Shown here: piece after piece, positions 1 through 7,171 of the stretch
How the letters are laid out: each line of letters begins with the position of its first letter
Numbering within the stretch: the first letter of the stretch is position 1
Translations under genes and position numbers: made by a program
Assembly (NCBI GenBank): GCA_900551625.1
Contig: URWZ01000019.1
Span: 1 to 13,256 of the forward strand
Direction of reading: 5' to 3'
Length of the DNA: 13,256 nucleotides
DNA from: an uncultured Collinsella sp.
GTDB taxonomy: Bacteria; Actinomycetota; Coriobacteriia; Coriobacteriales; Coriobacteriaceae
The notes under the pieces: model-generated
The model's input: only the letters and a program-made list of their open reading frames with translations
Databases searched by the model: none
Told to the model about the DNA's origin: nothing

Positions 1-24
1 CGATACGAGTCAACAAAAACGGAA

Positions 25-906
25 TTACAGAATCTCAATTGTGAACGAGCGAACGACGGTCTCCTTGGGCTTGGCGACAAGGCAGCCGCGCTTATGCTCA
101 AGCACGTCGTCCTCATCGGAGCAGGTCGAAAGACCGCCCCAGGGCTCAACCGCCACAAAATCGCCCTCGGGCTTGCTCCACACAATGAGATATGGGAAGC
201 CCTCAAAGCTCAGGCGGACGCCCTTGTCCTCGCCCTTTTTGGAAAGCGTGACCTGATGGCTCTCGAGCACGTCAAAGATGGTCTCCGCAAAATCGAAGAG
301 CTCATGCGACAGAGGCAGTGTCTTTCCCACCATGGGATTCTTGGAGCGGTTAGCTACATCAATCAATCCGGTCGAGGGTACGGCGGTGCAGAGCTCCGCA
401 GCCTCGTCCTTCTCAAAGCGCAACTCGTAGTCCGTATAGGCCTCGCCCTCATCGAGCGGGCACCTAAAGCCGGGATGACCGCCAATAAAGAACGGCATGT
501 CCTCGGTGCCCTCGTTGGTCACCTCGTAGGCGACACGCACGGCGGCGTCCTCGAGCGTATAGCGGGCGACAAGCTTAAACGGATACGGATAATCGCTCAG
601 CAATGCAGCGTTATCCTCGGATGCCAGGCACATCGCCAGCTCGTTTGCGCTTTGGCTCAACAGTTTCCACTCTTGCTTGCGCGCAAAGCCGTGGCGGGCG
701 AGCTTCACATGATGTCCGGCAAACGTCATGGCGCTGTTATCGCGCAAGCCTCCGCAAATTGGGAAGCAAATCGGTGCCTGGCCGGACCACACGGCGGGAT
801 CGCCCTGCCACAAGTACTCGCGACCTCCAGCCTCAATCGAGGTAAACGAACCACCGGCCGTGGAGACCTTGATAGAAATCGAATCGTTGGAGAGAGCGTA
901 TTCCAT
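25..906 (-). CDS. Aldose 1-epimerase family protein
   Basis: This 293-residue protein belongs to the galactose mutarotase-like family (LacX/GalM superfamily), cytoplasmic enzymes that interconvert alpha and beta anomers of aldoses. Visible family motifs are HGFAR with His72, GGHPGF with His144 and VEPWGG with Glu254. These correspond to the two histidines and the catalytic glutamate of the family. Length fits the LacX-like group (about 290-300 residues). The frame is open further upstream to 1041, but the start at 906 (MEYALSN) follows AAAGGA at a suitable distance, and the extra upstream residues do not look like the family. It diverges from the flavodoxin-like gene across about 155 bp. The natural substrate cannot be told from sequence; nearness to the amino-sugar locus is suggestive only, because the two are separated by the flavodoxin gene and a terminator. 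Confidence 0.9.
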   Translation of the reverse strand: MEYALSNDSISIKVSTAGGSFTSIEAGGREYLWQGDPAVWSGQAPICFPICGGLRDNSAMTFAGHHVKLARHGFARKQEWKLLSQSANELAMCLASEDNAALLSDYPYPFKLVARYTLEDAAVRVAYEVTNEGTEDMPFFIGGHPGFRCPLDEGEAYTDYELRFEKDEAAELCTAVPSTGLIDVANRSKNPMVGKTLPLSHELFDFAETIFDVLESHQVTLSKKGEDKGVRLSFEGFPYLIVWSKPEGDFVAVEPWGGLSTCSDEDDVLEHKRGCLVAKPKETVVRSFTIEIL

Positions 907-1062
907 TGTCCATCCTTTCGAACAACTGCTTTTTGCTCGCAAGAACCCGTCTCGGCCCTGGCCAAAGGACAAACCCGCACGTTCATCGATGCGTCCGGTT
1001 TCCCAGCCATGCAACGGGGTACCATACAGACATTGATGCAATTACAGCTGAAAGGCCTTCTT

Positions 1063-1647
1063 ATGCGAACCATCATCCTTTATGCCTCACGCCACCACGG
1101 CAATACGAAAAAGCTCGTGGACGCCATCGTCGAGGCGCACCCCGAAATCGATACCCTCGACGTGAAGTCACTCGGGAAAAACGAGTACCCCGACCTGCAC
1201 GAATATCATCTGATCGGCGTCGCCACGGGCATCTATTACTCCGAGATCGACAAAGATATGGCACGCGTGCTCACGAACGTGCTGCAGCCGCAGGACAAGG
1301 TGTTTGGCCTTATGACCTACGGTGGCAAAAACAAGTGGTACGGCAAGGATATCGATGGCATCTGCCGCATGAGGCAGGCCATCTTTATGGGTGTCTACGG
1401 CTGCCCCGGCTTTGATACGTGGGGGCCGTTCAAACTCACCGGCGGTGTCCAAAAGGGACACCCGACCGCTGAGGAAATTAAGGGCGCCGTCGACTTCTTC
1501 GACAAGATCGAAGACGAGTATGGCGATATCATCGTCGAAGAGTACGCCAAGCGCGAGAAGCGTCTAGCATACGAAAAGGAGCATCCTGCGGGAGGTCTTG
1601 TGGCCGGCGTCAAGCGCACGGCAAAGAAGATCGCTAACAAGCTGTAA
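1063..1647 (+). CDS. Flavodoxin-like protein
   Basis: A 194-residue protein with an N-terminal flavodoxin fold: a beta strand (TIILYAS) runs into the FMN-phosphate loop SRHHGNT (residues 9-15), then a helix. Further flavodoxin-like features are the strand and loop around IGVATGIYYSE (51-61) and FGLMTYGG (81-88). It probably binds FMN and transfers electrons in the cytoplasm; partners are unknown. The C-terminal 35 residues are lysine-rich and helical (KREKRLAYEKEH, then VKRTAKKIANKL), beyond the minimal domain. The start at 1063 is chosen because AAAGG at 1051-1055 lies seven bases upstream. The frame is open much further upstream, but that part is antisense to the epimerase gene and has no ribosome site. 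It is a single gene closed by its own terminator. Confidence 0.85.
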   Translation: MRTIILYASRHHGNTKKLVDAIVEAHPEIDTLDVKSLGKNEYPDLHEYHLIGVATGIYYSEIDKDMARVLTNVLQPQDKVFGLMTYGGKNKWYGKDIDGICRMRQAIFMGVYGCPGFDTWGPFKLTGGVQKGHPTAEEIKGAVDFFDKIEDEYGDIIVEEYAKREKRLAYEKEHPAGGLVAGVKRTAKKIANKL

Positions 1648-1678
1648 CTGTAAAGGTGCTTTTGAGCGTTTAACCCAT

Positions 1679-1716
1679 ACGGCGGGTCCGAGCAGATTCG
1701 GGCCCGCCGTCTTTTT
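1679..1716 (+). terminator. Intrinsic terminator of the flavodoxin-like gene
   Basis: Arms ACGGCGGGTCCGA (1679-1691) and TCGGGCCCGCCGT (1698-1710) form a GC-rich stem with one G-U pair and a short loop. It is followed by TTTTT at 1712-1716. It lies 31 bases after the flavodoxin stop and 6 bases before the end of convergent nagA. The other strand has no good U-tract, so it works mainly for the plus strand. Confidence 0.85.
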
Positions 1717-1722
1717 CTATCG

Positions 1723-2892
1723 TTACTCGGTAAAGGCGTTGCCGACGCTCTGGCCGCCAACATACGTCTCGACGAGGGTGAGCTCATGGTCGAACACGAC
1801 AAAGTCGGCGTCGCGACCCGGCATGATGCTGCCGCACTTATCCTCGATGTGTGCAGAGCGAGCCGGCACCTCGGTTGCCATGCGGATGGCGATATCGGCG
1901 CTGGCGATGCCCCAGTCGACGATGTTCTTGACGCCCTGGGCAAGCGTGAGCACCGAGCCGGCAATGCTCTTGCCGTCGGCGAGCCAGCACAGGTTGTCCT
2001 TCATGATGACGTCCATGCCGCCGCTGGTGTAGCTGCCCTCGGGCATGCCGCCGCAGCCAAGGCAGTCGGTGATGAGCACCGTGTGCTGCCAGCCCTTTGC
2101 CTGCAGCAGCGCCTTGATGGCGGCAGGGTTCACGTGCTTGCCGTCACAGATGATCTCGGCATAGGTCTCGGGCGTGGACATGGCGGCACCCACGACACCG
2201 GGCTCACGGTGATGCAGCCCGCGCTGGCCGTTATAGGTATGCGTAAAGCAGCTGGCACCGGCGTTGATGGCGGCGATGCACTCATCGTAGGTGGCGTCGG
2301 AGTGACCGATGCTGGTCACCACACCCTTGGCATTCAGAGCAGCCGCATAAGCAGCGGCACCGTCGCGCTCGGCCGCCATGGCGCTCTTGACGATGCGACC
2401 ACCCGCAGCCTCCTGCCACTGATCGAAAACCTCCTCGGAAGGATCGATAAGATAAGCGGGGTTCTGCGCGCCCACGTGCTTCATGGTAAAGAAGGGGCCC
2501 TCCAGGTAGATGCCCTGAATGCGAGCACCGCAGAAGTCGGGGCCGCGACCCTCGTCCGCCTGAGCGATGGCGGCGCAGGCGTCCTTGATCTGCTCGACGC
2601 CATCGGTGAACGTCGTGGGCAGCCAGCTGGTGGTACCGCGACGGGCGAGCTCGGTCGAGCTGATATCGATGCCCTCGGGATCGTTATCGGTAGTCGAGTG
2701 GTTGTAGAAGCCATGGATGTGAGTATCGACCATACCCGGTGCGATCCACGATCCCGTGTAGTCCTTGATCTCGCAAGAGGGCTCGTCGGCCTGCCAGGCG
2801 CCAAAAACGCCATCCTCGACCATAAGATAGCCGCCCAGTTGCGGGCCTGCCGGCAAGAAGAACTTGTCAGCCTTAATTGCGTACGTGCTCAT
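1723..2892 (-). CDS. nagA: N-acetylglucosamine/galactosamine-6-phosphate deacetylase
   Basis: A 389-residue amidohydrolase that removes acetate from N-acetyl-hexosamine 6-phosphate in the cytoplasm. The family's metal and catalytic residues are visible: HIH (His58, His60) after PGMVDT, Glu131 in LEGPFF, His197 in IGHSDATYDE, His218 in FTHTYN, the LHHREPGVVGAA segment (226-237), His253 in DGKHV, and the catalytic Asp276 in LITDCLG. Length is normal. A GTG six bases upstream is in frame, but AAGGAG sits five bases before the ATG at 2892 and directly abuts the GTG, so ATG is preferred. It follows agaS but is separated by a terminator-like hairpin, so it may have its own promoter or depend on read-through. 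Context with AgaS and an Aga-type PTS favours GalNAc-6-P as substrate (an AgaA role). GlcNAc-6-P is equally possible from the protein alone. Confidence 0.93.
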   Translation of the reverse strand: MSTYAIKADKFFLPAGPQLGGYLMVEDGVFGAWQADEPSCEIKDYTGSWIAPGMVDTHIHGFYNHSTTDNDPEGIDISSTELARRGTTSWLPTTFTDGVEQIKDACAAIAQADEGRGPDFCGARIQGIYLEGPFFTMKHVGAQNPAYLIDPSEEVFDQWQEAAGGRIVKSAMAAERDGAAAYAAALNAKGVVTSIGHSDATYDECIAAINAGASCFTHTYNGQRGLHHREPGVVGAAMSTPETYAEIICDGKHVNPAAIKALLQAKGWQHTVLITDCLGCGGMPEGSYTSGGMDVIMKDNLCWLADGKSIAGSVLTLAQGVKNIVDWGIASADIAIRMATEVPARSAHIEDKCGSIMPGRDADFVVFDHELTLVETYVGGQSVGNAFTE

Positions 2893-2949
2893 ATGCACTC
2901 CTTGCTTCTAAAGCAGTTGACTGTGGTAATGCTTATACCCGGTCCATGT

Positions 2950-2993
2950 AAAAACAAAAAGCGCCCGCCCGCCGTTATGAGCGGACGGGCGCC
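2950..2993 (-). terminator. Terminator between agaS and nagA
   Basis: Read on the minus strand, arms at 2992-2981 and 2972-2961 (GCGCCCGTCCGC with GCGGGCGGGCGC) form a 12-bp stem with one G-U pair and an 8-base loop. The U-rich tail TTTTTGTTTT covers 2960-2951. This is a strong intrinsic terminator 18 bases after the agaS stop. It should reduce or stop read-through into nagA. Confidence 0.85.
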
Positions 2994-3010
2994 CTTACAG
3001 GGGGACGCGA

Positions 3011-4177
3011 TTAAGCGGTGAAGGGGTGAATCGTCACGCCCTTAACCACGCGGTTGACCGTGCCGGTGGGGCTCGGCGTATCGGGCGTGTTGCCCACGCG
3101 CACGGAGTTGAGCAGGCTGATGGCCTGGGCAAACATCACGAACGGCAGAGCGAGGTAGCCCTCGGGAAGCGCTTCGTAGCCCTTAAAGGTGAAGGACTCA
3201 CCCTCATAGACGGTAGCACCTTCCTGCTGAACGGCGACGGTGTGCTGAGCGATCTCGTCGCCGCCGATCTCGTTGAGGATGTCGATATCGTACTGACGGG
3301 TATAGGCGTCGTTATTGACGAACACGAAGACGAGCGTCTTATCGTCGACGAAGGACTTGGGTCCGTGACGATAGCCCATAGAGGTGTCGTAGGAAGTAGC
3401 GACCAGACCGTGAGCGAGCTCGAGGATCTTGAGCTGGCTCTCCTGGGCAAGGCCACCAAAGGAGCCAGAACCCAGGTAGGTCACGCGGTTGAAGTCGCCA
3501 GCCAGGTAATCGGCGACCTCGGACTCGCGAGCGATAACCTCCTCGCCCATCTTGGCGATGGTCTCGACCCACTCGGCCTTCTGCTCGTCAGAGGCAGTGT
3601 CGAAAATAAGGGTGGAGAGCAGGGTCATGCAGGAATAAGAACCGGTCATGGCGAAGCCCTTGTCGTTGGCGCGCGGAATAAGCACCGTCAGCGCGTTGGG
3701 ATCATCGGCAGACTCGACGGCGAGCTTGCCCTCGGGAGCGCAGGTGATGTTGAGGAACTTGACGTTGTGGACGAGCTCCTTGGCAACGGCAACGGCGGCA
3801 AGGCTCTCGGGGCTGTTGCCAGAGCGGGCAAAGGAAACCACGAGCGTGGGATCCTCGGCGCGCAGGAAGTCGCGCGGGGCGCTCACGATGTCGGTCGTGG
3901 CGATGGGCTTAAAGTCGTAGAGATCAGTGTTGCCAGCGTGACGCAGGTACGGGGCGCAGGTATCGCCAACGTAGTCGGACGTACCGGCACCGGTGAAGAC
4001 AACGGACAGACGACCCTCACCCATAGCGCGAGCCTCGGCCAGGAAGGCCTCGATGGCCTCCTTGTTCTCGCGATAGATGTTGAGCGTATCACGCCAAAGC
4101 TCGGGCTGCTGAGCAATCTCGGCCGTGGTGATCTGGGCGCCGAGCTCGGTGAGCTCCTCGACACTCTTCTCGAACAT
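3011..4177 (-). CDS. agaS: AgaS-type SIS-domain sugar-phosphate isomerase/deaminase
   Basis: This 388-residue cytoplasmic enzyme has two SIS (sugar isomerase) domains. The first carries FTGAGTSDYVG (61-71) and SFARSGNSPES (115-125). The second carries YLGSGSFGGLAQES (234-247) and then the AgaS hallmark GYRHGPKSFV (268-277). AgaS proteins are annotated as tagatose-6-phosphate ketose/aldose isomerases; E. coli AgaS is known as a galactosamine-6-phosphate deaminase/isomerase. In this locus it would act after NagA, turning GalN-6-P into tagatose-6-P and ammonia. The start at 4177 follows AGAGAGG. It lies 114 bp downstream of gntR with its own TATAAT-type promoter and an operator-like palindrome, so it is probably controlled by the neighbouring regulator. 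A terminator follows. Identity as AgaS family is firm; the exact substrate is inferred. Confidence 0.92.
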   Translation of the reverse strand: MFEKSVEELTELGAQITTAEIAQQPELWRDTLNIYRENKEAIEAFLAEARAMGEGRLSVVFTGAGTSDYVGDTCAPYLRHAGNTDLYDFKPIATTDIVSAPRDFLRAEDPTLVVSFARSGNSPESLAAVAVAKELVHNVKFLNITCAPEGKLAVESADDPNALTVLIPRANDKGFAMTGSYSCMTLLSTLIFDTASDEQKAEWVETIAKMGEEVIARESEVADYLAGDFNRVTYLGSGSFGGLAQESQLKILELAHGLVATSYDTSMGYRHGPKSFVDDKTLVFVFVNNDAYTRQYDIDILNEIGGDEIAQHTVAVQQEGATVYEGESFTFKGYEALPEGYLALPFVMFAQAISLLNSVRVGNTPDTPSPTGTVNRVVKGVTIHPFTA

Positions 4178-4216
4178 TTCTAATACCTCTCTCTAGAAGT
4201 AATCCTCTGACGTGCA

Positions 4217-4245
4217 ATTATACACTTCGGTTGGTTATCTGGTAG
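4217..4245 (-). promoter_or_regulatory. Candidate promoter of agaS
   Basis: On the minus strand a perfect -10 box TATAAT (4222-4217) lies about 40 bp before the agaS start. The -35 position (about 4245-4240) does not match TTGACA well and lies inside the palindrome CTGGTAGTAACCAG. That layout fits repression by a protein covering the -35 region. Confidence 0.6.
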
Positions 4246-4252
4246 TAACCAG
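4239..4252. promoter_or_regulatory. Candidate GntR (DasR/NagR-type) operator at agaS
   Basis: CTGGTAGTAACCAG has 5-bp inverted arms around a 4-bp spacer. It fits the TGGT-N4-ACCA core known for operators of DasR/NagR, GntR/HutC regulators of amino-sugar genes. The 12 bases TGGTAGTAACCA recur exactly upstream of the PTS operon (8533-8544). It overlaps the likely -35 of agaS and lies between agaS and gntR. Confidence 0.7.
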
Positions 4253-4291
4253 TTAAATGCAAAGAATCACCATATGGAAACGATGCGAACA

Positions 4292-5023
4292 CTAGTTCCT
4301 ACGCTGGTGGTAAACCTTGTATTTAAACTGATCGGCACGAGCAACCGAGAGTGTGTACTCCACTACCTCGTTTGACTCGTTATACGTAGTCCTGACCAAA
4401 TCGAGCACAGGCGAGCCCTCGACAATTCCCAAAAGGTGGGCATCGGTAGGACGGGCTATGCTTGCATAGAACTCCTCTTCGGCCACGCGAATCTTTTGCT
4501 GAAAGTCTTGCTCAATCACATCGTAAAGCGGCTTACGCTCCAGCAGCGGTCGCTTTAGGGACATAAATTGACGAACCGGTAGATAGCTGCGTTCGACCAT
4601 CATGGGCATGTTGTCGGCAGAACGAAGGCGCTTGAGCTTAAAAATGCGATCACCGATACGCAATCCCATATGCTCGGCCAGATTCTTATCGGCCTCCATC
4701 TCGCAAAACTCGAGAATCGTGGTCTCGGGTTCTCGACCCATCGCGCGCATCTGCTCGGTAAAGCTGTAGGACTGCATAAGATTGGTTGCTTTTGCCGAAC
4801 GGTCGGTCACAAAGGTACCGCGACCGTGCTGCCGAACCACCAGTCCTAAACGCTCCAGTTCCTGCAGAGCCAGGCGTACCGTAGTGCGCGAGAGACCATA
4901 GCGCTCCGAAAGTTCGCGCTCGGAAGGAATCATGTCACCGGCGCGATATTCATGGTCAATCTTTTCGGTCAGAATATCGACCAGCTGATCGTACAGCGGT
5001 TGCTTACGCGCTCCGATCGCCAT
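4292..5023 (-). CDS. GntR/HutC-family transcriptional regulator (NagR/DasR-like)
   Basis: A 243-residue regulator with an N-terminal winged helix (about 8-73), seen in PLYDQLVDIL, the motif MIPSERELSERYGLSRTTVR and the wing LVVRQHGRGTFV. A UTRA effector-binding domain follows (about 88-238), with FKLKRLRSADNMPMMVERSY and the terminal EYTLSVARADQFKYKV segment typical of HutC-type regulators. In related NagR/DasR proteins, phosphorylated amino sugars release the protein from DNA. Here the effector would plausibly be an amino-sugar phosphate made by the adjacent PTS and enzymes. The start at 5023 follows GGGAGG at good spacing. It sits between the PTS operon and agaS on the same strand, and palindromes of the expected form lie next to both. 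The effector and autoregulation are inferred. Confidence 0.92.
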   Translation of the reverse strand: MAIGARKQPLYDQLVDILTEKIDHEYRAGDMIPSERELSERYGLSRTTVRLALQELERLGLVVRQHGRGTFVTDRSAKATNLMQSYSFTEQMRAMGREPETTILEFCEMEADKNLAEHMGLRIGDRIFKLKRLRSADNMPMMVERSYLPVRQFMSLKRPLLERKPLYDVIEQDFQQKIRVAEEEFYASIARPTDAHLLGIVEGSPVLDLVRTTYNESNEVVEYTLSVARADQFKYKVYHQRRN

Positions 5024-5072
5024 CCTATCCTCCCTTTTGCTCGAATTCGGCTAACTACCTAGGGTGTTAAGC

Positions 5073-5102
5073 ATTATCTGTCTGCAACACCCGACTCATC
5101 AA
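5073..5102 (-). promoter_or_regulatory. Candidate promoter of gntR
   Basis: On the minus strand TTGATG (5102-5097) and GATAAT (5078-5073) are separated by 18 bases, about 50 bp before the gntR start. It begins just after the PTS operon terminator. Arms GGTGTT (5063-5068) and AACACC (5086-5091) form an inverted repeat spanning the -10 box, a possible regulatory site. Confidence 0.5.
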
Positions 5103-5108
5103 GAAAAC

Positions 5109-5142
5109 AAAAGCCGCGCGCTCATTCGAGCACGCGGCTTTT
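5109..5142 (-). terminator. Terminator of the PTS operon
   Basis: Near-perfect 15-bp arms AAAAGCCGCGCGCTC (5109-5123) and GAGCACGCGGCTTTT (5128-5142) enclose a 4-base loop. On the minus strand the 3' arm ends in TTTT and is followed by GTTTTCTT. It lies about 65 bp past the EIID stop and separates the PTS operon from gntR. Confidence 0.85.
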
Positions 5143-5166
5143 AACATACACATGGCTTAAGGGGTC

Positions 5167-5195
5167 GGGGTGTGAGCCGCGTAGGGACACACCCC
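5167..5195 (-). other. Stem-loop just after the EIID stop
   Basis: GGGGTGTG (5167-5174) and CACACCCC (5188-5195) are perfect 8-bp inverted arms around a 13-base loop. CTTAAGGGGT (5156-5165) could pair instead with ACCCCTCAAG (5191-5200) with one mismatch, so two exclusive folds exist. There is no U-tract. It may protect the mRNA 3' end ahead of the true terminator. Confidence 0.4.
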
Positions 5196-5208
5196 TCAAG
5201 CTAGAGCC

Positions 5209-6291
5209 TTACCAGATGCTCGGCCAGAGACCAAGCGGGCCAGCGCCCAGGATGCCAAGGACGAAGAGCAGGAGAATGCCCTTGGTCGGGGTCCAGCTGT
5301 GCTTAGCGAACATGTAGTAAAGCAGCAGCGTAAGCATAAGCGGGACGAGCTTCGGGACGATGGTGTTGAGGGTGTCGGCAACAGAGAAGTTGACCGGATC
5401 CTCGGTAACGGTGCCGTAGGTCACGGACTCCATGCCGTTACCCAGATCGGTGACGCCGCACTCGACAGCGTTGCCGTCGGCATCGGAAGCGGTAAGGGCG
5501 TTGCCGTCCTTATCGGTCATGGCGATGGTACCGGCCTCAGCGGTCTCGGTATCGATGCCCTCCATACCGGTGAAGTTCTCGGCCTCCTTCTCGGAGACGA
5601 TCACGGTAGTAGCGGAGAGGCCACGGGTGGTGCCGTTGGGGATCTGGAGGTTGATCTGGGTGCCACCCATGGTGACGACCAGGCAACCGACGACGAAGAC
5701 GCCCATGATGGAAGCGGCACGCGTGAAGGCCTGCATGTTGGCAGTCAGAGCGTCAATAGCGCTGGTGCCAAGCTTGTAGGACCAGTTCATGAGCCAGAAG
5801 CGCAGAGCGAACTGGACGACGTTGAAGATCACCAGGAAGATGATCGGCGCAGCGGCGTTGCCGTTGATGGCCATGTTGGAGGTGATGCCGGCCGTGATAG
5901 GCACGAGCGTCAGCCAGAACAGGGCGTCACCGATACCACCGAGCGGGCCCATTGCGGCAACGCGGACGGCGCGGATCGTGGGGATGTCAACCTTGTTCTG
6001 CTCGAGCGAAAGCACGATGCCCATAACAAAGGTGACGAGGAACGGGTGGGTGTTGAAGAACTCCAGGTTGTGGCTCATGGAAGCCGCGAGGTCGTTCTTG
6101 TTGGTGTGGATCTTCTCCAGACCGGGGATGATGGAGTAAAGCCAGCCAGCGGCCTGCATGCGCTCGTAGTTGAACGATGCCTGCAGGAAGCAGGAGCGCC
6201 AAGCCATCTTGTTGAGGGTCTTCTGGTCGAGCTGCGGAGCAGGAGTGAGATCCTCGTAGTGCTCCGGGATCACATACTCATTAGATGCCAT
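5209..6291 (-). CDS. PTS mannose/GalNAc-family EIID component
   Basis: EIID is one of the two integral membrane subunits of mannose-family PTS transporters and works with EIIC to move sugar as it is phosphorylated. Family features are TLNKMAWRSCFLQASFNYER (25-44), GWLYSIIPGLEKI (49-61), HNLEFFNTHPF (74-84) and MGPLGGIGDALFW (114-126). Two C-terminal hydrophobic segments follow (about 310-328 and 338-356). An in-frame ATG exists 33 bases upstream, but GGAGGTGA stands eight bases before the ATG at 6291, giving MASNEYVIPEHY and 360 residues. That start overlaps the EIIC end by 11 bases, so translation is probably coupled. Typical EIIDs are about 270-300 residues. Here residues of about 217-302 form an acidic, Gly/Thr-rich extramembrane stretch with DKDGNA and DADGNA, some 60-75 residues longer than I expect. 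Terminal gene of the operon. Confidence 0.93.
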   Translation of the reverse strand: MASNEYVIPEHYEDLTPAPQLDQKTLNKMAWRSCFLQASFNYERMQAAGWLYSIIPGLEKIHTNKNDLAASMSHNLEFFNTHPFLVTFVMGIVLSLEQNKVDIPTIRAVRVAAMGPLGGIGDALFWLTLVPITAGITSNMAINGNAAAPIIFLVIFNVVQFALRFWLMNWSYKLGTSAIDALTANMQAFTRAASIMGVFVVGCLVVTMGGTQINLQIPNGTTRGLSATTVIVSEKEAENFTGMEGIDTETAEAGTIAMTDKDGNALTASDADGNAVECGVTDLGNGMESVTYGTVTEDPVNFSVADTLNTIVPKLVPLMLTLLLYYMFAKHSWTPTKGILLLFVLGILGAGPLGLWPSIW

Positions 6292-7081
6292 CTTCGAAGT
6301 CACCTCCGTCAGAAACAGCTGCACCCTTCAGCTCGGTCTGCTGCTGGAAGTCCCAGAAAGCGATGCCGAAGCCGATGAGAGCGAGGATGAGCAGAGCAGG
6401 GGTTGCCAGCGAATCGTTGGCAACGGTGATGAGCGCGAGGCCAAAGCCCATGAGGAAGAAGCCCCACATATCGCGGTTCATCATAACCTTGAGCAGGACG
6501 GCGAAGCCGACGAAGCGCATCATGCCGCCTGCAGCGGACAGACCGGTCTGCAGCCAAGTCGGGATGGCAGAAGCGATGGTCTGACCGATGGTAGCGCCAG
6601 CGATGAAGAACAGGGTGACGACGACAGCGAAGATCAGGCCGAGCAGAGCCATGGCGAAGTAGTTCAGGCGCTCGATGCCCTTGGTGTCCGCGTTGTGAGC
6701 CATGTTATCGGCCGTGGACATAAGCGGGGACATAAGCGTGAAGACCAGGGTAACGCCAAGCTGGCCAAGCAGAGCGAACGGAATGGCGAGGCCGACTGCC
6801 GCGTTGGGCTCGAGGCCCGTGGCGATAGCGAGAATGGCTGCCATGATGCCGCCGATGACGGCGTTAGGCGGCTGAGCGCCTCCGATCGGCATGTTGCCGA
6901 TCGTCATGAGCTGATAGGTACCACCCACGAGAAGACCGGTGTTGAGGTCGCCAAGGATAAGACCGATGACGGCGCCGGTGACGATGGGCTGATAGAGAGA
7001 CTCGAGGAAGTCAAACTGGTCGATTGCCGCGATGAACGTAACAACGAAGACCAGAGCGATCTGGATGATCGAGTATTCCAT
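6281..7081 (-). CDS. agaW: PTS mannose/GalNAc-family EIIC component
   Basis: A 266-residue polytopic membrane protein, the sugar-translocating EIIC of a mannose-family PTS. Several hydrophobic segments are visible, and family motifs include GDLNTGLLVGGTYQL (44-58), GGAQPPNAVIGGI (67-79) and NADTKGIERLNY (129-140). The C-terminus FEDGI resembles what I recall for E. coli AgaC-type EIIC, supporting a GalNAc/galactosamine branch. The start at 7081 has an excellent AAAGGAGG six bases upstream. Its 3' end carries the ribosome site of EIID and overlaps that gene. A 90-bp gap with a stem-loop separates it from EIIB, unlike the tight spacing elsewhere in the operon. Exact sugar specificity is inferred. 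Confidence 0.93.
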   Translation of the reverse strand: MEYSIIQIALVFVVTFIAAIDQFDFLESLYQPIVTGAVIGLILGDLNTGLLVGGTYQLMTIGNMPIGGAQPPNAVIGGIMAAILAIATGLEPNAAVGLAIPFALLGQLGVTLVFTLMSPLMSTADNMAHNADTKGIERLNYFAMALLGLIFAVVVTLFFIAGATIGQTIASAIPTWLQTGLSAAGGMMRFVGFAVLLKVMMNRDMWGFFLMGFGLALITVANDSLATPALLILALIGFGIAFWDFQQQTELKGAAVSDGGDFEDGI

Positions 7082-7134
7082 CTTGCTCCTCCTTTCAAAA
7101 TGTATGTACGCACTTTGGATTTCACGTACAGAAC

Positions 7135-7154
7135 GTCAGGGTTTCACTCCTGAC
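7135..7154 (-). other. Stem-loop between EIIB and EIIC genes
   Basis: GTCAGG (7135-7140) and CCTGAC (7149-7154) are perfect inverted arms around an 8-base loop, in the 90-bp gap between the EIIB stop and the EIIC ribosome site. No U-tract follows, so it is not a classical terminator. It could be an mRNA processing or stability element that sets the ratio of soluble to membrane subunits. Confidence 0.4.
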
Positions 7155-7171
7155 AACGTGGATCACGAGGA

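Noticed and set aside
94..1062. Upstream extension of the flavodoxin-like frame to a 517-residue protein
   Set aside because: The extension is antisense to the epimerase gene, has no ribosome site or recognisable domain, and the flavodoxin domain begins exactly at the well-placed ATG at 1063.
2893..2898. GTG start for nagA two codons upstream
   Set aside because: The Shine-Dalgarno AAGGAG would abut the GTG directly, whereas spacing to the ATG at 2892 is ideal.
1786..4183. Long plus-strand frames opposite nagA and agaS
   Set aside because: They mirror real genes with clear catalytic motifs on the minus strand, have no ribosome sites or family motifs, and their composition is that expected of GC-biased antisense frames.
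5299..6378. Long plus-strand frame opposite EIID
   Set aside because: It is an antisense shadow of a gene with firm family motifs; the protein is a low-complexity mix without a domain.
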